Of a stretch of DNA of 64,000 nucleotides, positions 54,553-63,725 are shown piece by piece (within the stretch, counting starts at the first letter, position 1; each line of letters opens with the position of its first letter). The position numbers and the translations under genes are program-made. This stretch comes from Variovorax sp. TBS-050B. Its GTDB lineage: Bacteria; Pseudomonadota; Gammaproteobacteria; Burkholderiales; Burkholderiaceae_C. The notes beneath the pieces are model-generated. The model saw only the letters and a list, made by a program, of their open reading frames with translations, ran no database searches and was not told the DNA's origin. Location: contig NZ_JARXYR010000002.1 in assembly GCF_029893635.1 (NCBI RefSeq), positions 4,067,001-4,131,000 of the forward strand, given 5' to 3'.

Positions 54553-55284
54553 CTAGATCATCCCGCCGTTGACCGAGATCACCTGCCCCGTGATGTAGGC
54601 CGCCTCGTCGCTCGCGAGGAAGGCCGCGAGCGCGGCCACCTCCTGCGGCGTGCCGGCGCGCTTCATCGGCACCATCTGCTGCACCACGGCCGGATCGAAC
54701 ACCGCGTCGGCCATCGGCGAGGCGATGATGCCCGGCGCGATCGCATTGACCGTGACGCCGCGCGAGGCGACCTCGAGCGACAGCGCCTTGGTCGCGCTGT
54801 TGAGCGCGCCCTTCGCGGCCGCATAGTTGACCTGGCCGCGGTTGCCCGCGAGCGCCGCCACCGACGAGATGTTGAGGATCCGCCCCCAGCGCGTGCGCAT
54901 CATCGGCAGCAGCAGCGGCTGCGTGACGCGGAAGAAGCCGTTGAGCGAGACGTCGATCACCTTGTGCCACTGCTCGGCGCGCATGCCGGGCAGCACCGCG
55001 TCGTCGTGCACGCCGGCGTTGTTGACGACGATCTGGACCGGCCCGTCGGCCAGCATGCGTTCGCACGCGGCCTGACAGGCCTCGTCGCTGCGCAGGTCGA
55101 ACACATGGCATTCGGCCTTGCCGCCGGCCGCCGTGATGGCGTCCGCGAGCTGTGCCACCGCATCGGGCCGCGAGTTGGCATGCAGCAGCACCGTGGCGCC
55201 GTCGCGCGCGAGGCGCTCGGCCATGGCGCTGCCCAGCGCGCCGCTGGCGCCGGTGATCAATGCGCGTTTTCCTTCGAGGCTCAT
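54553..55284 (-). CDS. 3-oxoacyl-ACP reductase, FabG/ApeQ type
   Basis: This is a 243-residue short-chain dehydrogenase/reductase that would reduce beta-keto groups during polyene chain extension using NADPH. It has TGASGALGSAMAERLA (cofactor loop), NNAGVHDDA, ISSVAAL with the catalytic Ser, and the YAAAKGAL Tyr-Lys pair, ending VISVNGGMI. It is the last gene of the minus-strand operon, and its ATG overlaps the dehydratase stop. Alone it could pass for housekeeping FabG; the setting makes a dedicated polyene ketoreductase more likely. Confidence 0.9.
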   Translation of the reverse strand: MSLEGKRALITGASGALGSAMAERLARDGATVLLHANSRPDAVAQLADAITAAGGKAECHVFDLRSDEACQAACERMLADGPVQIVVNNAGVHDDAVLPGMRAEQWHKVIDVSLNGFFRVTQPLLLPMMRTRWGRILNISSVAALAGNRGQVNYAAAKGALNSATKALSLEVASRGVTVNAIAPGIIASPMADAVFDPAVVQQMVPMKRAGTPQEVAALAAFLASDEAAYITGQVISVNGGMI

Positions 55285-55757
55285 GGTGCCCTGGCTCCGG
55301 TTGCTGCAAGCGGCGTGTTCAGCACCACCACGGCGCGGCCTTCGGCGAGCGCGCGGCCGTCGCCGTCATTGACCGCGAATTCATAGAGGATCTGGTTCGC
55401 ATCGCCCGACAGGCGGCGCGCCTGCACCTGCAGCGCCCCGGGCACGTCGTCGAGCCGCGCCACCGCAAAGCGAACCTGGCGCGCGCTCGCGAGAAAGCCG
55501 GCCGACGGCGTGCTGCCCTCGGCCGCGAGCAGGCCGCCGTGCAGCGCCATGGCCTGCGCGGCGTATTCGATGGCGTTGGGCGCGAGCAGGCCGCTCGCGG
55601 TGCGCAGCGGGTTGTCGGGCTGCGCATGCGAGCGGGTGCTGCAGTGGATCGATTCGGCATCCCAGCGCTCGAGCCGGTCCAGCAGGCACATGCTGCCGCT
55701 GTGCGGAATGCGCGCGGCAATGCCCTCGCGGGTCAGCGTCTGCGGCGCGGCCGTCAT
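55281..55757 (-). CDS. 3-hydroxyacyl-ACP dehydratase, ApeP-like hotdog protein
   Basis: This 158-residue single-hotdog protein opens with the family pattern IPHSGSMCLLDRLERWDAESIHC and continues ASGLLAPNAIEYAAQAMALHGGLLA. It is the kind of dehydratase found in aryl-polyene clusters, making the trans double bonds from 3-hydroxyacyl-ACP. It lacks the extra helices of FabZ/FabA. It overlaps the methyltransferase upstream and the FabG-like gene downstream by 4 bases each, so the three are translated as a coupled set. Confidence 0.87.
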   Translation of the reverse strand: MTAAPQTLTREGIAARIPHSGSMCLLDRLERWDAESIHCSTRSHAQPDNPLRTASGLLAPNAIEYAAQAMALHGGLLAAEGSTPSAGFLASARQVRFAVARLDDVPGALQVQARRLSGDANQILYEFAVNDGDGRALAEGRAVVVLNTPLAATGARAP

Positions 55758-56518
55758 GCGGCGGGCTCCAGGTCGGCCACGAGCAGCACGTTGGCGAACG
55801 GCGTGCCTTCGCTCATCGGAATGCTCTGCACGCGAAAACCCAGCTGCTGCAGCACCGCCACCCACTGCGCCAACGGACGGCCCCAGGTCGGCGACACCTT
55901 GTGGCCGCGGATGCGCGTCACCGTGCGGTCGACCCACTGGCTGATCGCGAAGCCGCGGCGGCTGGCCGCATCGCCCACACGCAGCAGCAGCCGGGCGTCG
56001 GGATTGCCGCCGGCGCGCAATGCGTCGCGCACGCGCCGCAGCACGTCGTTCTGCGCATCGATGTTCACGTAGTGCAGCACGTCGAGGATCACCACCAGGT
56101 CGCAGTCGGGCAGCGGCGCCGAGCACATGTCGGCGCAGACGAGCCGCGGCGCCGGCTGCAGGTGGCCGATGGACGCTTCGGCGCGCGCCACGTCCTTGGG
56201 CATGAGTTCGATGCCGGTGTAGTCTGCCGCCGCGGGCGTGCGCTTCCAGGCCGAAGGCCAGCGCCCCTGCGCCTGCATGCGGCTCATCGATGCGAGCAGG
56301 CTCGCGAACAGCCCCTGGCCGCAGCCGATGTCGACCACGCGGCGGTGCGTCTCGCCGATCAGCCCGCGCTCGAGCAGGCCGCGGAACACCGGGTCGCGCC
56401 CGAGCTTGCCGCGCGCGAAATGCCAGGCGAAGTTGCCGCCCTTCTTGTAGGGAACGGTGGCGGCCTCGTGCAGTTCGCGCCAGGCGCCGTCGGTGGATGC
56501 GGGAAGCACGGCGCTCAT
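55754..56518 (-). CDS. Class I SAM-dependent methyltransferase
   Basis: This is a 254-residue Rossmann-fold methyltransferase with the SAM loop VVDIGCGQGLFASLLAS, a second block YTGIELMPKDVARAEA and LVVILDVLHYVNID. Its place in the pigment operon suggests it methylates the hydroxy or ring position of the aryl head group, a common decoration in this class of compound. The exact site is unknown. It overlaps both neighbouring genes by four bases. Confidence 0.85.
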   Translation of the reverse strand: MSAVLPASTDGAWRELHEAATVPYKKGGNFAWHFARGKLGRDPVFRGLLERGLIGETHRRVVDIGCGQGLFASLLASMSRMQAQGRWPSAWKRTPAAADYTGIELMPKDVARAEASIGHLQPAPRLVCADMCSAPLPDCDLVVILDVLHYVNIDAQNDVLRRVRDALRAGGNPDARLLLRVGDAASRRGFAISQWVDRTVTRIRGHKVSPTWGRPLAQWVAVLQQLGFRVQSIPMSEGTPFANVLLVADLEPAA

Positions 56519-57366
56519 GGCGTCTTCAGGCCTTCCGGCAGGGTCACGGCGCGCAGTCCATCGGCGCGCAGGCGTTCGAGCAGCAAGGGCAGTACCTCCA
56601 GCAGCACAGGGTTTCCAAGGGGGGTGCGCGCGGCATTGCCGTCGTGCAGAAGCAGGATGTCGCGCGCGCGCAGGTTGCGGCCGAGGCGCGCCATCACCTT
56701 GGCGGGATCGCCCTCGCGCGTGTCGAAGCCGCGGCGCGTCCAGCTCACGAGCGACAGGCCGAGCCGGTGCAGCACGGGCTCGAGGAAGGGGTTGCGCAAG
56801 CCCGCGGGCGCGCGAAAGCAGCTCGGTCGCTCGCCGGTGGTATCGGCCAGGATCTCCTGGGCCCGCGCGATCTCGGCGGCGAAGCCGCGCGGCCCGAGGA
56901 ACGAGAAATTGTGGCGGTGCCGCGCCGTGTGGTTCTGGATGCTGTGGCCGCGCGCCACGATCTCGCGCGCGAGCGCCGGATGCGCGAGCACGCGCTCGGC
57001 AATGCAGAAGAAGGTGGCGCGCTGGCCGTGCGCGTCGAGCAGGTCGAGCACGCGCGGCGTGACCTCGGGGTCCGGGCCGTCGTCGATGGTGATCGCCACC
57101 TCGCGCCGCGCGCCGGCCGCTTCGGGCAGGCGCGTGACGTTGGGGCCCAGCAGGCTGCTGCGCGGCGTGAGCCCCGCGCCCGTGATGAGCGCATGGTTCA
57201 GCACCACGGCACCGATGGCCCATGGCAGCGCGCCCGGCACCAGCGCGCCGGCGCCGACCGCCGCCAGGTGCAGCGCCGCGCTGGCGCGGATGGCCGGCGG
57301 CCAGGGCCAGGATTCGCGGGCAGTGGCGGGGGCGGAAGCGGAAGGCATGGCGCAGGATTTTCCCAT
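56515..57366 (-). CDS. Polysaccharide deacetylase (NodB/CE4) family protein
   Basis: This is a 283-residue protein with a membrane-associated N-terminus (ALPWAIGAVVLNHALITGAGL) and a NodB-homology domain (from about residue 91). The conserved motifs are all present: TIDDGPDPEVT (catalytic and metal Asp), HSIQNHTARH (metal His pair), RAPAGLRNP and LLLHDGNAARTP. CE4 enzymes remove N- or O-acetyl groups from sugars. In a pigment cluster it may trim an acetylated sugar or lipid carrier. The ATG overlaps the MMPL stop as TGATG. Confidence 0.87.
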   Translation of the reverse strand: MGKSCAMPSASAPATARESWPWPPAIRASAALHLAAVGAGALVPGALPWAIGAVVLNHALITGAGLTPRSSLLGPNVTRLPEAAGARREVAITIDDGPDPEVTPRVLDLLDAHGQRATFFCIAERVLAHPALAREIVARGHSIQNHTARHRHNFSFLGPRGFAAEIARAQEILADTTGERPSCFRAPAGLRNPFLEPVLHRLGLSLVSWTRRGFDTREGDPAKVMARLGRNLRARDILLLHDGNAARTPLGNPVLLEVLPLLLERLRADGLRAVTLPEGLKTP

Positions 57367-59762
57367 CAGCCGCGCGCCGTCGCGGCCGGCAGCCGGCGGG
57401 CAAAGGCGGCCGACAGCAGCAGCGCCAGCAAGGCGCCCGGCGCCACCACGCGGCCGATCGAGGACAGCGCGGGAATGTCGGAGATCGCGATCAGCCCGAA
57501 GGACACGACCGTCGTCAGGTTGGCGAGCATCAGCGAGGCGAGCGTGTCCTCGTCGGCGCGTCCGGCCACGCGCAACTGGTCGAAGAAGAGCGCGTAGTTC
57601 GAGCCCACCGCCACGATCAGCAGCAGCCCCACCAGGTGCAGGATGCCGAGCGGCACCTGCAGCACCGCCATGCCGCCGAGCGTGAGCACCACCGCGAACA
57701 CCAGCGGCTGGCACACCGCGAACAGGCGCGCGCCCGAACGCAGGTACGCGCCGAGCAGCACCACCACCGCGAGCGCGCCGAGCAGCACCTGCACGAAGGC
57801 CTCGTGCAGGTAACGCTGGTAGAGCCCGGCCAGTTCGCGGCCGACGTCGACCACCTGCACCTCGGGCGCGCCGGCCAGTGCCGCCTCGAGCCGCGCCGCG
57901 TCGAAGCCCGGGCCGGGATGCAGCACCACCAGCGTCGCCCACTCCCCGCCCGGGCGCTGGTACATGAGCGTGTTGACGACCGCGCCGAGCGGGCTGCCCT
58001 CGAGGTCGGCGCGCCGCACCGGCGCGCGCTGCCGCGCGGCCTCGACGTCGGCCAGGAAAGGTCCGAGGCGCGCTGCCGGCAGCGGCGAGCCCGCCGTTGC
58101 CTCGGCGAGCCGGGTGCGCAGCGTCGAGGCATCGGGAATGCTCGCGAGCCGCGCCTGCTGCGTGGCGACGCTCGGCAGCACGCGCGTCACGGCCTCGTAG
58201 CCGCCGAGCTCGCCCTTGTCGACCAGCGCCTCGAGCCGCGCGGTGGCGGCTTCGGTGTTGCGCAGCGCGGTCTCCTCGTCGGCGCCGTACACCACCACCA
58301 GCGTGCCGCCGTCGCCGGTGCCGATGTCCGCGCGCAGCATCTCGTCGAGTTGCTGGGCCGACTTGGGCACCGGGCTCATGGCGCCGAGGTCGGCGCGCCA
58401 GAGATGGCCGCCCTGCCAGACCACCATCGCGAGCGCGGCCACGCCGAGCGCGGCGAGCGCCCAGCGCAGGCGCGGCAGGCCGCGCACCAGCATGCCGGCG
58501 GCACGCGCCATGTACTTGCGCATTCCCATGCCGCTCGCGCCGTCGGGCGCGAGCATCGGCAGCACGTAGCGCGTGGCGAGCGCCGCCGCCACGAGCCCCG
58601 CGATCGAGAACACGCCGAGCTGCGCGAGCCCCGGGAAGCCCGAGAACACCAGCGCCGCGAAGCCGCAGACCGAGGTCAGCAGGCCGAGCCGCACGGTCGG
58701 CCAGTGCACCTCGCGCCAGCGCGCCCAGCCGGTGCCGGCGACGGCGGCGCCCCGCGCCTGGATCAGGAAGTAGATGGCGTAGTCGACGGTCTCGCCGATC
58801 AGCGTGCTGCCGAAGCCGAGGGTCATGCCGTGCACCGAACCGAACACCAGGCTCACCGCGGCCGTGCCCACCACCACCCCCGTCGCCACCGGCAGGAAGG
58901 CGATCACCAGCGCGCGCGGCGAGGCGAAGGCCAGCAGCAGCAGCACGCCCATCACGATGCCCCCGACGATCGCCAGATGGGTGGCTTCGGTCTTGATCTT
59001 GTCGCGGCTCAGCACCGAGAACACGGGCGGGCCGCTCAGCAGCAGCTTCGGCCTGGCCTCGGCGATGTCGCGCGTTGCGGCATCGAAGGCCGCCTGCACG
59101 CGGGCGATGGCGACGGCCTGCGCATCGAGGTCGCTGCCCGCGGCGTGCGTGGTGGCGATCAGCAGCGCGCGCGGCGCACTGCGCGAGGCCCAGACGCCGT
59201 TCTCGCTGCGCGGCGCGCTGGCCGGCACCAGGTCGACGGCGATGCGCTGCGTCTCGCCGGTCGGATCGCGGTCGAGCAGCGGCTTGATTGCATTGCCGGC
59301 CGGCGTGCCGAGCATCGAGAGGGTTTCGTAGATGGCGTCGCGCAGGCCCTCGACGCTGAAATGCGCGGGGCGCATGCCCGGCGAGAGCTGGTAGCGGTGC
59401 TCGAACACCCAGGTGCCGGCCTCGCTCCAGTCGCCGGTGTCGCCGTTCTGGACCAGGTCGAAGAGGCGGCTCTCCCGCATCGCCCGGGCCACCGCGCGCG
59501 ACACCGCGGCGCGCTGCTCGGCGCTCGCGCCGCCTTCGATGCCGAGCATCAGCGTGCGCGAGGCGACGCCGCTTTGCAGCTGCTCGATCAGCACCTGCTG
59601 CCGCGCGTCGGGGCTCTTCGGCAGGAAGGCCGAGAGGTCGGCGCTGAACTGCGTGCGCGCGATCTGCAGCGCGCCGGCCAGCACGATCAGCAGCCACGCC
59701 AGCAGCACCAGCGTGCGGCGCTGGCGGCCCGGCGGCCCCTCCGCGCTGCCGCGTGCGATCAC
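57366..59762 (-). CDS. MMPL/RND-family exporter of the pigment cluster
   Basis: This is a 798-residue inner-membrane transporter with about 12 membrane segments in two halves, each with a large periplasmic domain, as in MMPL lipid exporters. Marked blocks are TLIGETVDYAIYFLIQARG in the first half and LLIVAVGSNYALFFDQLRVAG in the second, the usual sites of the proton-relay acids. It would carry the lipid-linked polyene across the inner membrane. The start is a GTG overlapping the LolA-like gene as GTGA; an in-frame extension to 60347 lies within that gene and is rejected. Confidence 0.9.
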   Translation of the reverse strand: MIARGSAEGPPGRQRRTLVLLAWLLIVLAGALQIARTQFSADLSAFLPKSPDARQQVLIEQLQSGVASRTLMLGIEGGASAEQRAAVSRAVARAMRESRLFDLVQNGDTGDWSEAGTWVFEHRYQLSPGMRPAHFSVEGLRDAIYETLSMLGTPAGNAIKPLLDRDPTGETQRIAVDLVPASAPRSENGVWASRSAPRALLIATTHAAGSDLDAQAVAIARVQAAFDAATRDIAEARPKLLLSGPPVFSVLSRDKIKTEATHLAIVGGIVMGVLLLLAFASPRALVIAFLPVATGVVVGTAAVSLVFGSVHGMTLGFGSTLIGETVDYAIYFLIQARGAAVAGTGWARWREVHWPTVRLGLLTSVCGFAALVFSGFPGLAQLGVFSIAGLVAAALATRYVLPMLAPDGASGMGMRKYMARAAGMLVRGLPRLRWALAALGVAALAMVVWQGGHLWRADLGAMSPVPKSAQQLDEMLRADIGTGDGGTLVVVYGADEETALRNTEAATARLEALVDKGELGGYEAVTRVLPSVATQQARLASIPDASTLRTRLAEATAGSPLPAARLGPFLADVEAARQRAPVRRADLEGSPLGAVVNTLMYQRPGGEWATLVVLHPGPGFDAARLEAALAGAPEVQVVDVGRELAGLYQRYLHEAFVQVLLGALAVVVLLGAYLRSGARLFAVCQPLVFAVVLTLGGMAVLQVPLGILHLVGLLLIVAVGSNYALFFDQLRVAGRADEDTLASLMLANLTTVVSFGLIAISDIPALSSIGRVVAPGALLALLLSAAFARRLPAATARG

Positions 59763-60382
59763 GGCGTGCTGCGCCCGGCGGGCGCGGCGCCGGCGCGCTC
59801 GGGCGAGATGCTCATGACCGAGCGGTCGCCGCCGACGAATTCCATTTCGAGCCCGAGCACCTCGCTCGCGCGACCGCTGATGCGGATGCTGCGCATCTGG
59901 GCCGCGAGGCGGCTGTCGATGGGCGCGAGATCGAGCGTCCAGCTGGCGGCCGAGCCGCCCACGGTGCTGCGGAAATAGCGCTGCAGCGTCGCGCCGTCGC
60001 CGTTCAGGGTGCCGCGCATGGCCTCCACCAGGCCGAGCAGCTCGGGCATGCTGTCGAGCGTGAGCACGCGGCTGCGCCCGCCGCGCGAGAGCGTGAGGGT
60101 GTTGCCGTCGACGGCCATGGTCTCGACGCGCGGCGACAGCGTGCGGCGCACCAGCTTGTCGGGCGCTTCGAAGCTCAGCGTGCCGCGGGCATCGAGCGGC
60201 CCTTCGAGGCCGTGCACGAAGCGCTGCTCGGTGAAGCGCGCCTCGCCGCTCTTCTGCCTGGACAGCAGGCCCATCAGTTCGGGCAGGTCGAAGGCCCATG
60301 CGGGCGCGGCGCAGCAGAAGGCCAGCGCCAGCCACAGGCCCCTGCAACGGCGGGCAAAACTAGTCTTCGAGCCAGAAGTCAT
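59759..60382 (-). CDS. LolA-related outer-membrane lipoprotein carrier protein
   Basis: This 207-residue periplasmic protein has a signal peptide (RRCRGLWLALAFCCAAPAWA) and a LolA-like half-barrel (from FDLPELMGLLSRQKSGEARFTEQ, then GTLSFEAPDKLVRRTLSPR). It probably ferries the lipid-linked pigment from the MMPL exporter to the outer membrane, as proposed for homologues in aryl-polyene clusters. The start overlaps the end of the upstream acyltransferase gene by 23 bases. Confidence 0.87.
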   Translation of the reverse strand: MTSGSKTSFARRCRGLWLALAFCCAAPAWAFDLPELMGLLSRQKSGEARFTEQRFVHGLEGPLDARGTLSFEAPDKLVRRTLSPRVETMAVDGNTLTLSRGGRSRVLTLDSMPELLGLVEAMRGTLNGDGATLQRYFRSTVGGSAASWTLDLAPIDSRLAAQMRSIRISGRASEVLGLEMEFVGGDRSVMSISPERAGAAPAGRSTP

Positions 60383-61352
60383 GAAAATTGAACCAGTTGT
60401 ACGGGTGGGCGCGGCACAGCGCTTCGAGCCGCGCCGCATAGGCTTCGACGGCCGCGCGGATGCGGCGTTCCCGCTCGGCGGGGTCGGCGGCCCGTTCGCC
60501 GAAGTCGGCCAGCAGGTCGAACCGGACATCGTAGCGCGCACCGCCGCCGTAGACGCCGGCCATGAAGAACACCTTGCGCCGCAGCAGCGCCGCGAGGCGG
60601 AACGGCCCGTCGTTGAAGCGTGCCGGCTGGCCGAGGAACGGCAGCACGATGTTGTTGCCGCGCTGCTGCGCCGGCTGGTCCTCGCTGCCCGGCAGGGTGC
60701 GGTCGGCCAGCATGCCGCCCAGGCCGCCGCCGTCGAGCCAGTCGCGCAGCGCCAGCATCGAATGCGGCCGGCCCAGCGCGATCACGTGCGGGCGCAGCTC
60801 GGGCAGGCTGATCGCATTGAGGATGGCCGTGATGCGCTGCGCGTTGTCGGGGTACATCAGCATCGCGAGCCGGAGCTGCTGCCGGTGGGCGCTGTGCTGC
60901 TTGCAGGCGCCCATCGCCTCAAAGCTGCCGAAGTGGGCGCCGAGCAGGAAGGCGCCCCGCCCTGCCAGGACCTCGGCTTCGAGCGGTTCGGCGCCTTCGA
61001 CCTTCACGTCGAACAGGTCCATGCGGCCGCGCAGGAAGTACACGCGGTCGAGCACCGTGGATGCGAAGGCGTGCAGCAGCCGGTAGCCGTCGAGCCATCC
61101 GGCGTGCGGCCCGATGGCGCGAAACAGGTAGCGCTTGATGTGGCGGCGCGGCGTGGGCGCGAACAGCAGGAAGTAGAGGCTGATCGGCGGCAGCAGCAGC
61201 CGCGTGATGCGCCGTCCGCAGACCAGCGCCATGAGGCAGATGAAGCGCAGCGCCAGCATGTTGCTGCGCTCGGGCGCGCGCGCCCAGTCGCCGCGCTGGC
61301 CGGCCTGCGCGGCCGCGTCGACGGCGCGCGTTTCCTCGTCGGTGTGCTTCAT
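60360..61352 (-). CDS. LpxL/HtrB-like lysophospholipid acyltransferase
   Basis: This is a 330-residue acyltransferase of the lipid-A late-acyltransferase family. It has an N-terminal membrane segment (about residues 50-67), the HX4E-type site GAHFGSFEAMG, and the family ADRTLPG and FFMAGVYGGG stretches. It ends near RAHPYNWFNFHDFW, close to the WYQW/F-type C-terminus of LpxL proteins. In this operon it more likely transfers the polyene acyl chain than a lipid A acyl group. Its ATG overlaps the ligase stop by one base. Confidence 0.87.
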   Translation of the reverse strand: MKHTDEETRAVDAAAQAGQRGDWARAPERSNMLALRFICLMALVCGRRITRLLLPPISLYFLLFAPTPRRHIKRYLFRAIGPHAGWLDGYRLLHAFASTVLDRVYFLRGRMDLFDVKVEGAEPLEAEVLAGRGAFLLGAHFGSFEAMGACKQHSAHRQQLRLAMLMYPDNAQRITAILNAISLPELRPHVIALGRPHSMLALRDWLDGGGLGGMLADRTLPGSEDQPAQQRGNNIVLPFLGQPARFNDGPFRLAALLRRKVFFMAGVYGGGARYDVRFDLLADFGERAADPAERERRIRAAVEAYAARLEALCRAHPYNWFNFHDFWLED

Positions 61353-63064
61353 CAGGCGGACTCTGGCGCGGCGGTCCAGCGGCCGGTGACAGCCACGACG
61401 CCGTCGCAGCGCACGTCGAAACGCACGCCGCGCGCGGCGCCGGCCTCCGGCTGCAGCTCGATCGAAAGAAGGCTGGCCGGCCGCACCGGCGCGAGGAACT
61501 TCGCGGCCGCGAGCGTGGGATGGCTGCCGAGCCGCGCCACCAGCGCCGGCACGCGCTGCACGGCTTCCATGACCTCGGCAAGAAGGAGCGCACCCGGCAT
61601 CAGCGGCTGGCCCGGAAAGTGGCCCGCGAACGCCGGATGGTCGGCCGGCACCCGGTGCGCGAGCTGGACCGGCGTGTCGTCCTCGGCCAGCTGCGCCAGC
61701 GCGAACTCGCGCAGCGCGCGGGCGGTGAGCTTGCCCGTGCCTTCGCGCGGAAAGCCCTTCACCTGCACCACGCGGCGCGGCACGAACACGGCCTCGAGCC
61801 GCTGCCGCAGCGCGGCGATGATCTCGCCGGCCGAGAGCGTCGGCGCGACCACGAAGGCCACCGGCCGCACCACGCCGTCGGCCACCTCGTCGGGCAGCCA
61901 GAAGGCGCCGTCCTCGACGCCCGGGATGCTGTTGAGGTGGTAGTTCAGGTGGCCGAGCGAGCTGCGCCGGCCGGCCACGTGGATCAGGTCGTTGGCGCGG
62001 CCGAGCAGCCGGAAGCGGCGCGCGTCGAGCAGTTCGAGCACGTCGGCCATGGGGGTGGGCTCGGGCACGAAGTCGCCGCTGAAGACGAAGCGCTCGGGCG
62101 CATCGCCCTCCCCCGGCTCGGCGTGCACGCGGATCTGGCCGAAGTTCTCCCAGACCTCGCTCTGCGTGGTGCGGCGGGTGGCGACCTGGCCCGATTCCGT
62201 GCTGCCGTAGATCTCGATCAGCACGCCGCCCAGCATCTGCTCGGCCTGCGCCGCGAGCTGCGGCGACAGCGGCGCGGTGGCCGAGAGGATCAGGTCCACG
62301 GGCGGCAGCGCGATGCCCGACAGCAGCAGCGTCTTGAGGTGGAAAGGCGTGGTGACCAGTGCCCGCGGGCGCGGCACCGATTCCAGCGTGCGCGCCACGT
62401 CGGCCGGAAAGAACGGCCGGCCGCTCTCGAAGGCCGCGCCGCCGAGCAGGGCCAGCAGCACCGACGATTCGAGCCCGTAGCTGTGCTGCACCGGCACGGT
62501 GGCGACCAGCGTCAGGCCGGCCAGCGACGGCCGCCCGAGCAGGCTCGAAAGCCGCTCGACGGCCACCGCGACGTCGCCGACCAGGGTTTCCCAGCGCTTG
62601 GCATGCGGCTGCGGCGCGCCGGTGGAACCGGAGGTGAGCAGGCTCACCGCATGCATTCGCGCGTCGACGGCGGGCACCTCGAGGTGCTCACTGCCTTCGG
62701 CGCTGGAGCGGTCCTCGATCAGCACGCGCGGCATGCCCGGCGTGGCGAGGCCGGGATCGTCCGTCAGCGCGAAAAGACTGTCGGCGGACTCGGCGCCGCG
62801 CAGGCGCGCGAGGGTGTCGGGGCGTGCGTCGGGCGGCAGCAGGCTCGCATGGCCGCGGACCAGCGCGGCCGCGAGGCAGACGGCGAAGGCATAGCGGTCG
62901 ACGCAGAGATTGACCGCCGGTCCCTCGGCCGGCAGCACCGGCGCGAAGCGCGCCACGTCGGCCAGGAACTGCCGCGTGCTGACCGCAACGCCCGCGCGCC
63001 AGGCCAGGGGCGCATCGAGGTCGCGGTGCGCGATCAGCGGCAGCAGTCGGGTGTCGGCGCTCAA
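61352..63064 (-). CDS. AMP-dependent acyl ligase fused to a FabA/FabZ-like dehydratase domain
   Basis: This 570-residue protein combines two activities usually made by separate genes. Residues 1-450 are an acyl-adenylating ligase with the phosphate loop LLTSGSTGAPQPHAKRWETL, IEIYGSTESGQ and LLGRANDLIHVAGRRSSLG, and a closing lysine block EGTGKLTARALREF. Residues about 465-570 are a hotdog dehydratase with HPAFAGHFPGQPLMPGALLLAEV. It would load the hydroxybenzoate onto ACP and then dehydrate chain intermediates. The start is TTG (SADTRLLPLIAHRD) with GGAGG 6 bases upstream. Confidence 0.9.
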   Translation of the reverse strand: MSADTRLLPLIAHRDLDAPLAWRAGVAVSTRQFLADVARFAPVLPAEGPAVNLCVDRYAFAVCLAAALVRGHASLLPPDARPDTLARLRGAESADSLFALTDDPGLATPGMPRVLIEDRSSAEGSEHLEVPAVDARMHAVSLLTSGSTGAPQPHAKRWETLVGDVAVAVERLSSLLGRPSLAGLTLVATVPVQHSYGLESSVLLALLGGAAFESGRPFFPADVARTLESVPRPRALVTTPFHLKTLLLSGIALPPVDLILSATAPLSPQLAAQAEQMLGGVLIEIYGSTESGQVATRRTTQSEVWENFGQIRVHAEPGEGDAPERFVFSGDFVPEPTPMADVLELLDARRFRLLGRANDLIHVAGRRSSLGHLNYHLNSIPGVEDGAFWLPDEVADGVVRPVAFVVAPTLSAGEIIAALRQRLEAVFVPRRVVQVKGFPREGTGKLTARALREFALAQLAEDDTPVQLAHRVPADHPAFAGHFPGQPLMPGALLLAEVMEAVQRVPALVARLGSHPTLAAAKFLAPVRPASLLSIELQPEAGAARGVRFDVRCDGVVAVTGRWTAAPESA

Positions 63065-63080
63065 GAAAAGCCTCCGCAGG

Positions 63081-63722
63081 TCAACGGTGGCCCGGACGCT
63101 CGCCGATGGAGCTGCCCTGGAAGGCGCGCACCGCGTCGATGAGCCGCGTGCGTTCGAACTCCGGGTGCAGCCGGTAGCGCAACAGGTGTTCGCCGACGAA
63201 GAGCAGCGTGACGGACAGCGGCGTCAGCACGTTCGCGAGCAGCGACCAGGCCGAGAAAGGCAGCGTCAGGTAGACCACGATCGACGACACCACCACCACC
63301 GCGAAGTACACGGTCCAGACGCGCGTGAGGCGGGTCGTGTAGGCCAGCATCTGGCCCTTGAGCGGATGCACGCGCTGCGCGAACTGGGTGATCAGCGGCA
63401 GCCCGGGGCCGCGCAGCGAGGCGCCGAACCAGCCGCACAGAAGCCCGTTGATCGCGACATGCTGGAACACGTAGAGCCGGTTGGTGTCACCGGCCTCACC
63501 CATGAACACGAGCGCGAAGCCCGCGATGCCGAGCAGCAGCGCGGCGGCAAAGCCGAAGCGGCCGAACCGGCTCGCGGCAAAGCCCATGGCGGCGAGCCAG
63601 AGCGGGCCGAGCAGCACCACCACGGCCCACGGCTCGGTGGGGTGGAACAGCATCATCCAGTGCGAGAGGCCGGCATAGGCCACCCCCACCAGCAGCAGGA
63701 GCGCCAGTCGCCATCGAGACAT
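63081..63722 (-). CDS. COG4648-type membrane protein of the pigment cluster
   Basis: This is a 213-residue inner-membrane protein with about five hydrophobic segments (LALLLLVGVAYAGLSHWMM; VVVLLGPLWLAAMGFAA; GFAAALLLGIAGFALVFMG; VYFAVVVVSSIVVYLTLP; LLANVLTPLSVTLLFVG). Proteins of this kind occur next to the acyl carrier proteins and ligase in aryl-polyene clusters; their exact function is not known. It lies 3 bases after the ACP gene and 16 before the ligase. Confidence 0.82.
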   Translation of the reverse strand: MSRWRLALLLLVGVAYAGLSHWMMLFHPTEPWAVVVLLGPLWLAAMGFAASRFGRFGFAAALLLGIAGFALVFMGEAGDTNRLYVFQHVAINGLLCGWFGASLRGPGLPLITQFAQRVHPLKGQMLAYTTRLTRVWTVYFAVVVVSSIVVYLTLPFSAWSLLANVLTPLSVTLLFVGEHLLRYRLHPEFERTRLIDAVRAFQGSSIGERPGHR

Positions 63723-63725
63723 GGA

